The position numbers were made by a program, and so were the translations under genes. A stretch of DNA of 64,000 nt. Source: CAYNRE01 sp964399535. Its GTDB lineage: Bacteria; Planctomycetota; Planctomycetia; Pirellulales; CAYNRE01. The stretch is from positions 186,001-250,000 of the forward strand of contig CAYNRE010000027.1 in assembly GCA_964399535.1 (NCBI GenBank), read 5' to 3'. Below the pieces are notes generated by a model that saw nothing but the letters and a program-made list of their open reading frames with translations, was not told the DNA's origin and made no database searches. Shown in pieces: positions 53,428-61,706 of this stretch. How positions within the stretch are numbered: position 1 is the first letter of the stretch; every line of letters begins with the position of its first letter.

Positions 53428-54576
53428 TTAGCGACGGACGGTGAGCCGTGGCTCGAGCCGCGCGGCCTGAGCGAAATGACGCTCGGCCGCTTCCGTCTTT
53501 CCCAACCGCTCTAGGCAGGAACCCAGTAAAAAGTAGGTCAGCCCTGCCGAGCTGTCCAAACGCAGAGAGCGTCGCAAGTATTCTTCGGCCTGGGCCGCCT
53601 GGTCGGCCCGTAGATAGGCCGTCCCCAGAACCCGCTGAAACGCCGCCGAACGTGCCCCCACCGCCCGGCGGGGGGCCATCCAGGCGATGGCCCACTCGGG
53701 TTGTTCGTGTCGTAAGGCCCACACCCCTGCGGCCATCGTCACAGCCAGATCATCCGGGTGATCCGTCAAGATCCGTTCGATCTGCTCCCGGGCCGCGTCG
53801 GGATTCCCTTGTTCCCATTGGAGATGGGCTTGTTCCAGGATTCGGGCCTGCTCATCGGTGAGCGAGTGCCGGGCAGTTGCACGCGCGGCCGCGCCGTCGC
53901 TGCGCCCGGGGTGAGCGGCCCCGGTACCGCTCTGGGAACGCCGTGGGGCGGGCAGCCGCTCGGTGCCGCCGACGACCGTGACCCGGGGAGAATCGCCCTC
54001 GTAGGAGGAGGCGTGCCGGACGCCCGAGTCGCGGGGCGACGGGGGTCCGGGCTCCATTTCAGTGAGCTCGGCCTGCGAGGCCAGGAAGATCTCTGGCTCG
54101 TCGCCTACCAAATCGCCCGGCACGGGTGGCCGGTCGAGCTCGATGGCCTCGCCGAGCCCCGGGGGATGTGCCGGCTGTTGGGCGGCCAGGCGAACCGACT
54201 CATTGGCCAGAAGCACCTCGGGGTCGCCGGGGTAAGCCGTCGCGAGCCGCTCGACCGCGGCCTGGGCGTGAGCCAGGTTTCCCTCGAGCAATTCGAGCTC
54301 GACCTGGAGCAGGCCGGCCTCACGGTGCTGGGGATCGCGCCCCAGCAGCGACTCCAGCGATTCGCGGCAGTGTTCGGCGTCGCCCTGGTCCCAGGCGTGG
54401 CGCGCCGCGAGCAGTTGGGCCTCGTTACGGCGCGATTCGAACTCTTCGATTGCCTCGCGCTTGCGATCGTGCCGCTCCTGGCCCAGATCGAGCGTGTCTG
54501 GGCGTGGCCACCACGCGCAGCCGCTGGCCCAGACGAGCACGATCGGCAGACCAAGCTGGAGCCACCGCCCGGACAT
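53428..54576 (-). CDS. TPR-repeat lipoprotein (PilF/GspS-like candidate)
   Basis: A 382-residue exported lipoprotein: signal WLQLGLPIVLVWASGC with the lipobox Cys at residue 20. TPR-like helices occur in two blocks, about 45-130 (LLAARHAWDQGDAEHCRESLESLLG, LEGNLAHAQAAVERLATAYPGDPEV) and about 245-380 (ILEQAHLQWEQGNPDAAREQIERIL, YLRADQAAQAEEYLRRSLRLD), joined by a disordered Pro/Ser/Arg linker. The location 3 bp after the secretin gene suggests it is the pilotin or an outer-membrane scaffold for the secretin, as PilF/PilW proteins are. Confidence 0.85.
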   Translation of the reverse strand: MSGRWLQLGLPIVLVWASGCAWWPRPDTLDLGQERHDRKREAIEEFESRRNEAQLLAARHAWDQGDAEHCRESLESLLGRDPQHREAGLLQVELELLEGNLAHAQAAVERLATAYPGDPEVLLANESVRLAAQQPAHPPGLGEAIELDRPPVPGDLVGDEPEIFLASQAELTEMEPGPPSPRDSGVRHASSYEGDSPRVTVVGGTERLPAPRRSQSGTGAAHPGRSDGAAARATARHSLTDEQARILEQAHLQWEQGNPDAAREQIERILTDHPDDLAVTMAAGVWALRHEQPEWAIAWMAPRRAVGARSAAFQRVLGTAYLRADQAAQAEEYLRRSLRLDSSAGLTYFLLGSCLERLGKTEAAERHFAQAARLEPRLTVRR

Positions 54577-54579
54577 AGG

Positions 54580-57297
54580 CTATTCCAACGCGCTGCCAAC
54601 CGGGGGAATCTCGATGTGCCGCACCGGCCCCGGCGTGCCCGGGTCGATGGGGTGCAGCGGTTCGGCCGAAGGCGATTCTTCGCCCAACTCGTCGAGCATC
54701 CACTCGGGGAGCGGTTCGGCATCGAGCCCCAGGTGGGGATCGACAAGCCATTCGCCGCCCGAATGGGGGCCGTTGTGCCGGCCTTGGGTGATATCGGCTC
54801 GGAGGTCGATCGCGGCGCGATTCTCGGGGTCGAACTGGATCGACCAGCGAATGTAGCGTGAGGCGGCCCGCGCATCGCCCGCTTCCCAGGCGGCCTGGGC
54901 GGCCCGGAAGTACTTGCGGCCCAAGAGTCGCTTGCCGGCGGGGCTCATCTTGTCGGCTCGCACCTGGTGGCGGCGATGGAACTCCATGGCTCCCTGGTCG
55001 CCTTCGCAAGCGGCTTCATCGTCGTAGACGATGTGGGGCGTGACCAGCACCAGCAATTCGCGGCGTTCGATGGTTTCCGATTTCTTGCGGAAGAAGAAGC
55101 CCACCCCGGGCAGATCGCCCAGGAAGGGAATCTGCGAACTGGTGGTATTCAGGTCTTCGCGCATCAGGCCGCCGATGATCACGGTGCAGCCGTCGCGGGT
55201 CATAATGTTGGTGGTGACTTGGGTAACTTCCTTGTCGGGCAGGGTGAATCCCCCGGCGGTGCGGACCGACCCGGTGGAAAGCTCGGGGTGCACCTCCATG
55301 CGAATCAGGCCGTCGCTGGAAATGAACGGCCGCAGCTTGAGCTGGGCCCCCACTTCGAGAAACTGCACGTTTTGAGCGGTGCTGGTTTCGGTGATCGTGG
55401 TGCTAATGTAGCCCAGTTGGGCCCCGATCAGAATTTCGGCCCGCTGCTTGTTCAGGCACATTAGCCGCGGCGTGGCGATCACGTTGGTGTCGCCGATGGT
55501 TTCCAGAAAGGTGATGAAGTTGCTCAAACTGGCGTCCATGAACGCGAAGGTCAGACCGGCCTGGCCATACTGAAACGCGCCCACGGCGCCGCCCGTGGTG
55601 GCGTCGATTCCGCCGCCACCTTCGATGGGGGCCTGGCGGGGCTGGCCCAACCCCAAGCGAAGATTCTCCTGGCTGCGCAGCAGTTCCCAGTCGACACCGG
55701 CCTGAAGGTTGTCGTTCAAACGCACGGAGAGAATCATGGCCTCGATCGCCACCTGGAGAGGGCGCTTGTCGATTTCGGCCACGACCTGGTCGATTTGTTT
55801 GAGCACCCGTTCGTAGTCTTGCACGACCACGGCCTCGCTCGAGGCGAACGAGTCGCCACCGGTCGAGCCGCCTCCGCCCGACGACGAGGCCGAGGCCCCG
55901 CCGCCCCCCCCGGCGCCGATGCCCACCTCGGCCGCCGTCGTCACGCTGATCTTACCCACGTCGGGGGTAATCAAAGGCGTGAGCAGCGAGTTCAATTCCG
56001 CGGCCGGGGTGTAATTGGGCCGATAGATTCGCGTGTTGATCCGGTCGATGGCGCGATCCGCGTCGTCAAAGTCTTGCGGGGTCCCCACGTAAACAAACGG
56101 CCCTTCTCGGCGAGCCACGTAGCCCACCGTGCGCAGGATGGCGTCGAGGGCCTCATCGACGTCGACACCGTTCATCGAGGCCGAGACCGTGCCCTGCACG
56201 CTCTTCGAGGCCAGTATGTTCAGCCCTCCCTGTTCGCTCAGCAGCTCCAGCACGGCCCGCAGATCGGCGTTCTGCACATGGATGGTCAGGCCATCTTCGC
56301 CGGCCTCGATTTGGGCGGTGCTGGGCAGCGTTTGGACCGGAGGAAGCTCCTCGTCGGGCTCCGCTTGATCCGCTGCGTCGGCGGTGGGCGCGGCTCGGCT
56401 GGGGCGGGGCGTGATTGCAATGCCCGCCGCTTCGGCCGCCTTGCGAGTCGCCTCTTGGTTGGCGGTCAGGGTCTCAACAATCTTGAGCACATCGGACACC
56501 GAGGGTGTGCCCGAGCTTGATTCTCCCCCGGTGCCCGATCCCGAGGCCTGCTCCAGGAGCTGCATCATCTGGCCGAGCGAGTTGCCCAGGTCGGCGCCGG
56601 CCGGGCCATCGGCCAGCGGCGGAGCCGGTTCGACCGAACGGGGGAGCGGCGGGCTGTCGCGGTCGGCGAGCTCGTCCACGGGCCTTCTCTTGGGCGCCGC
56701 CGCCACGAGCGTCGTTTCGCGCTCGGGCTGCCGTAAGGCGGGCCGGGGGGCAGGCATCGCAGGGTGCGGATAGATTCGAGGGCCCCGTCGTCCCGGCAAG
56801 GGTGGTCGCGCTGCCAGCCGCGGTTGACGTAGCGGCGGGGGAGGGGGGGCCGGCTCGAGCAACGGTTCGCTTTCGCGCTGGCGCGCCGTTGCGGTCGGGG
56901 TTTCAGGTTCGATTGCCGTAACCTGGTGCGAGCCGGCCGTGGTCGGCGGCCGGCCGGCGAGCGAATCGCTCAAAGCGGAACTGCCCGTCGCGTCCGAAGA
57001 TGCAACCGCTTGGGCGAGCCCGTCGGCGGCCTGCCGCGCGGGCGGGGCCGCTAAGCCCGGATCAGGCGAGTGAGCCGCCGGAACCGATGGCACGCCCGGT
57101 ACCGCGGGCCAGGCCGGGGCCACGGAGTCGGCGGTGGGCGAGGAAAACGGCGAAGCGGACATCGCGACCACGGGCGCCGGCGGCGCGGCGGGCGCCTGCG
57201 ACGATTCCGGACCGGGGCGCCGCGCAAGCCCCACGGCGAGCGTTACGCCCAAGGCGGCGCTCAGCAGCAAACTGCTTCGCAGGAACCAGCGCGACAT
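54580..57297 (-). CDS. pilQ: Secretin (PilQ/GspD-like outer-membrane channel) with C-terminal extension
   Basis: A 905-residue secretin. After an N-terminal hydrophobic signal (about 7-24) comes an unusual disordered Pro/Ala/Ser-rich region of about 300 residues. The STN/N0 domain is at about 332-405 (VQNADLRAVLELLSEQGGLNI), then an N1-like domain (about 421-515) interrupted by a Gly/Ser-rich insert (459-485), then the secretin core with VIATPRLMCLNKQRAEILIG and VIIGGLMREDLNTTSSQIPFLGDLPGVGFFF. After the barrel motif a tail of about 100 residues has a TPR-like helix pair (YFRAAQAAWEAGDARAASRYIRWSIQFDPEN pattern) and a Pro-rich end. The N-terminal disorder and this tail are not in standard PilQ. 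Confidence 0.93.
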   Translation of the reverse strand: MSRWFLRSSLLLSAALGVTLAVGLARRPGPESSQAPAAPPAPVVAMSASPFSSPTADSVAPAWPAVPGVPSVPAAHSPDPGLAAPPARQAADGLAQAVASSDATGSSALSDSLAGRPPTTAGSHQVTAIEPETPTATARQRESEPLLEPAPPPPPLRQPRLAARPPLPGRRGPRIYPHPAMPAPRPALRQPERETTLVAAAPKRRPVDELADRDSPPLPRSVEPAPPLADGPAGADLGNSLGQMMQLLEQASGSGTGGESSSGTPSVSDVLKIVETLTANQEATRKAAEAAGIAITPRPSRAAPTADAADQAEPDEELPPVQTLPSTAQIEAGEDGLTIHVQNADLRAVLELLSEQGGLNILASKSVQGTVSASMNGVDVDEALDAILRTVGYVARREGPFVYVGTPQDFDDADRAIDRINTRIYRPNYTPAAELNSLLTPLITPDVGKISVTTAAEVGIGAGGGGGASASSSGGGGSTGGDSFASSEAVVVQDYERVLKQIDQVVAEIDKRPLQVAIEAMILSVRLNDNLQAGVDWELLRSQENLRLGLGQPRQAPIEGGGGIDATTGGAVGAFQYGQAGLTFAFMDASLSNFITFLETIGDTNVIATPRLMCLNKQRAEILIGAQLGYISTTITETSTAQNVQFLEVGAQLKLRPFISSDGLIRMEVHPELSTGSVRTAGGFTLPDKEVTQVTTNIMTRDGCTVIIGGLMREDLNTTSSQIPFLGDLPGVGFFFRKKSETIERRELLVLVTPHIVYDDEAACEGDQGAMEFHRRHQVRADKMSPAGKRLLGRKYFRAAQAAWEAGDARAASRYIRWSIQFDPENRAAIDLRADITQGRHNGPHSGGEWLVDPHLGLDAEPLPEWMLDELGEESPSAEPLHPIDPGTPGPVRHIEIPPVGSALE

Positions 57298-57375
57298 GTG
57301 TCTTCCGTGACCAGTGCCGGGTTGTGGTTTCGATCCGTCGACCGGGCTAAGTGGCCCCGGTTGCTTTCGCCGTGC

Positions 57376-58146
57376 TTACTCGTCCTCGTCGCTCTCGCTG
57401 AGATCGTCGAATTGGCCCGATCGTCCCAGGGCGTTGCCACTGCCGGTGACAACCGGGCTGGCCAGCGCCGAGCGCTCGATCGTCAGCTCGATGGCTTGAT
57501 CTTGGTACTCAAGTAACGCTCGTCGTGGGCCGATCTGGGCCAGCACCAGGGTCAGGCCTGCCTCGCAGGGAACCTCGCTTCCCTCGCGGTAGACCCGGCC
57601 GTTGATTAAGGCCGACCGCTGCCTCGGTCCGACTACGGTGCTGGTCAGGTGCAGCCCCAGCGATTGTGCCGTGAGCTTGGGGGTCGTCACGGTCGGCTCG
57701 GCAGCCGTTTCGTCGGCCGGGAGCGTCGCCGAGGCAAGCCGCACCTCGCGAAACGGATCGCGCCCCGGAATGGCAACCCAGGTCAACGGGCCAAAGGCCA
57801 GGGGTAGCCGATCGGTATTCAGCCCAGCCCAGCCCGGCCCGCCGGATGGAACGACATTTTCATCGAGCCAGCGAGCGCGGGTTTGCCAGTCGAGCGAGGC
57901 GCTCGGTGCTGCTCCCGCCGGGGTTGTCGCCGCCGAAGTGCCCGCACCTGCCAGCGGCGTGCCGGCGGCGGCCGCCCCCACGGGGGTCGGCGGCAAAGGC
58001 TTCGACTTGCCCGAGAGGCTCTTCTTGGCCAGCGGAACCCAAAAGTACAGCCCCACCAAGAGCAACAGGCCGAGCGCAGCCGCTTTCTTAGGGCTGGCCT
58101 TGAGCTCCTTGAGGAACTGGGCTTTGAGCGATTTCGACTTTGCCAC
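57376..58146 (-). CDS. PilP/GspC-like inner-membrane protein
   Basis: A 256-residue protein with a basic N-terminus, one helix (ALGLLLLVGLYFWVPLA, about 24-40), an Ala/Pro/Gly-rich linker, and a C-terminal beta-rich domain (about 150-235: SLGLHLTSTVVGPRQRSALINGRVYREGSEV). That last pattern, a value referred to as a replaceable setting with G-x-x-V-x-x-G, is typical of PilP/GspC homology regions that contact the secretin N0/N1 domains. The GTG at 58146 is the only plausible start. Its location between pilO and the secretin gene supports the PilP-like role. Confidence 0.75.
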   Translation of the reverse strand: MAKSKSLKAQFLKELKASPKKAAALGLLLLVGLYFWVPLAKKSLSGKSKPLPPTPVGAAAAGTPLAGAGTSAATTPAGAAPSASLDWQTRARWLDENVVPSGGPGWAGLNTDRLPLAFGPLTWVAIPGRDPFREVRLASATLPADETAAEPTVTTPKLTAQSLGLHLTSTVVGPRQRSALINGRVYREGSEVPCEAGLTLVLAQIGPRRALLEYQDQAIELTIERSALASPVVTGSGNALGRSGQFDDLSESDEDE

Positions 58147-58274
58147 GGATTCGGTCCTACTCGGCGGCCCGGTTGCCGGCCGGGCGAGCTGCGCGACCGC
58201 GCAGCTTCAAACCCTTTGCCCGGGCTCTCTGTGTATCGGACGGTTCGCAGGTCTGACTGATCGGAAAATCCTCG

Positions 58275-58805
58275 CTAACCCGCAAAGACCACCAAACTCA
58301 GCTCGCACTCCAGCGGTTCGTCGGGGTTTCCGGGGCGAGACATCTCCATCTTCTCGACCCAGATTGCCTGATTTGACTCTTCGAGCTGTTTGAGGAAGTC
58401 GTACACCTGTTGGAACGAGCCTTCGAGCTGGATCTCGAGCGGCAGCTTCTGCAGCGAACCAACGGGCTCAACCGCGGCCGGCTCGAGCCGAGTGGTCGAC
58501 ACGCCCGATCGTTTGGCCAACTGGCTAATTCGTCCTAGGGCCTGACTGAGTTGTTCCGGCTCGGCGAGCCGGGCTTCCCAGGTTTCCAGATACCGGGTCA
58601 GGGCCTCGTTCTCGTCGCTGAGCGGCCCGAGTTTGGCGGAAAGCTGCTGGGCGTCGCCGGCCGATTTTCCGATGGCTCGCAACTCGACCCGCAGGCGCTC
58701 CATGTGGGAGCGGTTGGGCCGGAAGATGCCGAAGTAATAGGCGATTCCCAGGGCCACCAAGGGCAGCGTCACATACAGGCTTCCGCGGGGCAGGGTCAAC
58801 TTCAT
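58275..58805 (-). CDS. pilO: PilO-like alignment-complex protein
   Basis: A 176-residue single-pass protein. One N-terminal helix (LYVTLPLVALGIAYYFGIF), a coiled coil (about 33-85: RVELRAIGKSAGDAQQLSAKL) and a C-terminal ferredoxin-like domain with GVSTTRLEPAAVEPVGSLQKLPLEIQLEGSFQQVYDFLKQLE, matching the PilO/GspM core in which strand-helix-strand ends in F-x-x-L-x-x-L. The ATG at 58805 overlaps pilN as ATGA. It pairs with PilN in the periplasm and links PilM to the PilP-like protein and the secretin. Confidence 0.88.
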   Translation of the reverse strand: MKLTLPRGSLYVTLPLVALGIAYYFGIFRPNRSHMERLRVELRAIGKSAGDAQQLSAKLGPLSDENEALTRYLETWEARLAEPEQLSQALGRISQLAKRSGVSTTRLEPAAVEPVGSLQKLPLEIQLEGSFQQVYDFLKQLEESNQAIWVEKMEMSRPGNPDEPLECELSLVVFAG

Positions 58806-59599
58806 GGGGCGAGCTCCCGAGCGAGGGGGCGAAGCGCCACGGATGCCGCTGCGGAGCCCGGCGCGGGGTCGTTCGGTGCGGGCACCCCGTGGAAACCCGG
58901 CTGCACGCGCACCAGCACCACGAAGCGCACCGAGGGCCGGTCGCCCGTTTCGCGCTGGAGAGACTGAATCCGGGGGGAGTCGAGCAGCGGCGACTGTTCC
59001 AGCTCGGCCAGGTAGCCGTGCAGGTCGAGCGGGTCGGCAACCGTGCCGGCCAGGCTTACGTGCAAGTGGGCCTTCAGGTGGTGATCGCGCAGGTGGGCCA
59101 GCGCCGCCTCGTCGAGCGACGGAGGGGCCGTGGGCAGCGCCGCGTCGGTCGGGGGGGGTGCCGCGTCGCCGGGCGAGCCGTTTCCCCCTTCGGGCATCAC
59201 CCGCACGATCTCTAACCGTGTCAGGGTGATCTGCCGAGGCAGGGGCGCGATGACCGCCGACAATACCAGGCTGCGCAGCCAGGGCTGCCGCAAGCAGGTA
59301 AGTACTTCGGCCCGGGTGCGCCTGGAACCAAGTTCGGCTTCCAACTGCCGGAGCCGCATCAATACTTCGGACGATTTGACCTGCTGATGGCGGGCCATGG
59401 CCAGCGCCGCTTCGAGCGAGCGCCGGCTGCGGCGCTGCTGGGTCGAAACGCTGGCGATGACCAGCGCGAATACCAGCACCACCACGAATCGCCAGCCGTA
59501 GCTGGCCCGCTCGGCGTGTTGCTCGCGGTAGCTCTGCGGCAGAAAGTCGATGACGCTTGGTGCCGCGGGGCGGGGCTCTGCGGAAGTGTTTTTGGCCAT
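58802..59599 (-). CDS. pilN: PilN-like alignment-complex protein
   Basis: A 265-residue single-pass protein. The N-terminal cytoplasmic tail carries IDFLPQSYREQ (about 17-27), matching the conserved INLLP-type peptide that docks into PilM. Helix 1 is at about 37-53 (FVVVLVFALVIASVS), then a coiled coil and a ferredoxin-like domain with a long Gly/Pro insert (about 138-160). Start ATG at 59599, 13 bp after pilM. Forms a heterodimer with the PilO-like protein encoded next. Confidence 0.88.
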   Translation of the reverse strand: MAKNTSAEPRPAAPSVIDFLPQSYREQHAERASYGWRFVVVLVFALVIASVSTQQRRSRRSLEAALAMARHQQVKSSEVLMRLRQLEAELGSRRTRAEVLTCLRQPWLRSLVLSAVIAPLPRQITLTRLEIVRVMPEGGNGSPGDAAPPPTDAALPTAPPSLDEAALAHLRDHHLKAHLHVSLAGTVADPLDLHGYLAELEQSPLLDSPRIQSLQRETGDRPSVRFVVLVRVQPGFHGVPAPNDPAPGSAAASVALRPLARELAP

Positions 59600-59612
59600 G
59601 GCCGGGTGCCGC

Positions 59613-60662
59613 CTAGTCTCGTAGGGCCAGACCGGCGGCCACGTCCCACTGGGACTTGCGGCCGGGGATGGAAACCACGTCGTACACCCGCAGCGGGTCG
59701 CCCAGTTCGGTCTTCAAATCGATGCGCCTCGCCAGCGCTTCGACCAGGGCGGGCCAGGCCTCGCCACCGGTGACCACGGCCCGCGCCAAGGGCTGGCCTC
59801 GAAAGGTGACGCTGTGGTAGCGAATGCACATCGACAGTTCATCGGCCAGTTGCTCGACGACCGGTCGAATCGCTTCCTGCACGCTCCGTGCAACCTCGGC
59901 GTCTTGCTGGTCGGCGCGGCGGTCGCCGTTGTTGCGCCGCAGCGTGCTGGCATCGGCCAGGTCCATGCTCAAATGCCGGGCAACCGCTTCGTCCATGTGC
60001 CGGCCGCTGATGTCGATATATTTGACGAACAGCGGGTCGGGGCCGCGGGCGATCAGCACCAGCGTGCCGCCGGCCCCAAGCCGCACGTACAGCACCCGCT
60101 GCTGCTGGTCTTCGTCGCGGCGATACTGTTTGGTATACGAGCGGAGCATGGCCAAGGGCTCGACGTCGACCGCGATCGGCCGCAGCCCGCTCTCGGTTAC
60201 CGCCGTGAGGATTTCGTCCAGCACGGGGCGATGACAGGCCATGAGGATCACCTCGCGGCGGGTGCTTTCTCCCTGGCGCACGTCGGCCGCCTCGAGAAAG
60301 CGCAGTTCGGCCTCGTCCAGGGGAAACGGCAGCCGGGACTCAGCCTCGCGGCGGACCAGCTTCTCCAGCTCGTCGCCCGTGGCCTTGGCCACGCGGATGT
60401 TTTGCACGAAGAGCTGCCCGGCCCCCAGGCAAACCACGGCTTCCCGGCCGCGAAAGTCGCGCCCCTTGCGCAGTTGGCGGAGCGAATCGATCCACTCGCG
60501 TCGGCGCTCCGTTGCCGGCGGCGGGTCCTCTCCGCCCAGCTCCCAGCGGCCCGTTTCCAGCACGGCGGTCCGGGCGGCGTTGAACTGCAAGAGCTTGATC
60601 GAGTGGCCGCCGATGTCGACGCCGATCGGATGGTTCTTGGTTTTCGGCCACCAGGCAATCAT
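59613..60662 (-). CDS. pilM: PilM-like actin-fold cytoplasmic protein
   Basis: A 349-residue protein with the actin/FtsA-like ATPase fold of PilM. IGVDIGGHSIKLLQF (about 13-27) is phosphate-binding loop 1, EAVVCLGAGQLFVQNIRV (about 74-91) and EAESRLPFPLDEAELRFLE follow the family pattern, VLYVRLGAGGTLVLIARG (about 190-207) is the second phosphate loop, and ARAVVTGGEA is the adenosine loop. It binds the PilN tail at the inner membrane surface and couples the ATPase side to the alignment complex. The gene is first of the compact pilMNO block. Confidence 0.92.
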   Translation of the reverse strand: MIAWWPKTKNHPIGVDIGGHSIKLLQFNAARTAVLETGRWELGGEDPPPATERRREWIDSLRQLRKGRDFRGREAVVCLGAGQLFVQNIRVAKATGDELEKLVRREAESRLPFPLDEAELRFLEAADVRQGESTRREVILMACHRPVLDEILTAVTESGLRPIAVDVEPLAMLRSYTKQYRRDEDQQQRVLYVRLGAGGTLVLIARGPDPLFVKYIDISGRHMDEAVARHLSMDLADASTLRRNNGDRRADQQDAEVARSVQEAIRPVVEQLADELSMCIRYHSVTFRGQPLARAVVTGGEAWPALVEALARRIDLKTELGDPLRVYDVVSIPGRKSQWDVAAGLALRD

Positions 60663-60710
60663 GAGTTGCGCCTAATCGATTCTCGCGCGCTTGCCGAGTT
60701 CTCTGGGGGG

Positions 60711-61406
60711 TCAGTACGTGGGTGCCGCCGCCGTGAAGGATCCGACCGTTGCCAACCCCGTGGTGGGGTTCACCCGCACGCTCACATAGCGCCGTCCGCT
60801 ACCCGCGCCCGCCTGGAGCCAAACCACGGTTTCGTCGCCGATCGTGGTTTGGCCGTAAACGTCGAATTCCACGCTGCTCACCGCGCTCGGGCTGGTCCCC
60901 TCGCGGCGCACGGTAAGCATCCGCACGGCGCCAGGGGAGAAACCGGGCAGTTCGTCCAGATCGGTGACCCAAGCGGTGGCGGTGTCGTGCGGCGATCGAA
61001 ACGAGGTTGAGGGCAGCGTGTTCAGCGCCGGATTCGTGCCGCTATGAGTAAGCGTGTAGCGGTTGGCCCCCAGATCGAACGCGATCTGGTGAGGGCTTCC
61101 CCGGCCGATCGACAGTTCGCGGCAGGCATTCAGATCGGTTACCAGCACCCGGGCCGCGGCTTGGAGCCGGTCGTGCAGCGAGGGCTCCAGGGCGGGGATC
61201 GCCACCGCGGTCAGAATGCCGATGATCGCCACGACCAAGAGCATCTCGATCAGCGTCAGACCCCGCCGGGGGGCCCAGCCTGCTTGCCCCGCTCGCCCGT
61301 GAGTCGGCCCCCCTGCAGACCGCGCGCGGTCAGCGGCTTTTCGGCGCGCTGACCACTTGCAGCTTGCCGGAACGTAGCAGCGCGTTTTGTTCCTTGAGCT
61401 GGGCAT
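60711..61406 (-). CDS. GspH/FimT-like pseudopilin
   Basis: A prepilin-type protein of at most 231 residues. The processing site is RRG-LTLIEMLLVVAIIGILTAVAIPAL: cleavage after Gly and the usual Glu at position +5. The GspH-type globular domain follows, with AARVLVTDLNACRELSIGRGSPHQIAFDLG near residues 83-112. The only in-frame ATG is at 61406, which gives an unusually long leader of about 48 residues and a 77-bp overlap with the preceding small gene; a non-ATG start nearer the cleavage site cannot be excluded. Forms part of the pseudopilus tip or a minor pilin. Confidence 0.85.
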   Translation of the reverse strand: MPSSRNKTRCYVPASCKWSARRKAADRARSAGGPTHGRAGQAGWAPRRGLTLIEMLLVVAIIGILTAVAIPALEPSLHDRLQAAARVLVTDLNACRELSIGRGSPHQIAFDLGANRYTLTHSGTNPALNTLPSTSFRSPHDTATAWVTDLDELPGFSPGAVRMLTVRREGTSPSAVSSVEFDVYGQTTIGDETVVWLQAGAGSGRRYVSVRVNPTTGLATVGSFTAAAPTY

Positions 61407-61575
61407 TGATTTCCCGCAGTTGCACGATCATTTCATTGCGCTGCTCAACCGCGTTGGCAAACGGTAGGTTGCCCTGGGGTTGAGCCTGGGTGCTCTGGAG
61501 AAAGCCTAGCACGCAAATGGCTAGCAAATTCAGCACTACCAGTACGGTCCAGCGGGAGGTGTTCGATTGACCCAT
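61330..61575 (-). CDS. Small membrane-anchored coiled-coil protein, function unknown
   Basis: An 81-residue protein with one hydrophobic helix (WTVLVVLNLLAICVLGFL, about 9-26) followed by QSTQAQPQGN and an amphipathic coiled coil (about 40-68, RNEMIVQLREINAQLKEQNALL). It may be a signal-anchored or cleaved periplasmic protein. It lies between a PilX-like gene and the GspH gene and overlaps the latter, so it is almost certainly part of the secretion/pilus operon; its job is unknown. Confidence 0.7.
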   Translation of the reverse strand: MGQSNTSRWTVLVVLNLLAICVLGFLQSTQAQPQGNLPFANAVEQRNEMIVQLREINAQLKEQNALLRSGKLQVVSAPKSR

Positions 61576-61706
61576 GGGATTCGGCTCCTTGCCAAGAATG
61601 CGAAAAACAAGCGGGGGAACGGCGAGTTCGGAGGGCAGGGGGGGCTGGTCGCCCCGCGCGGGCTGCTCGGCGCGTGCCCGGGTTAATGGTTTGCCGAGGG
61701 ATGCCG

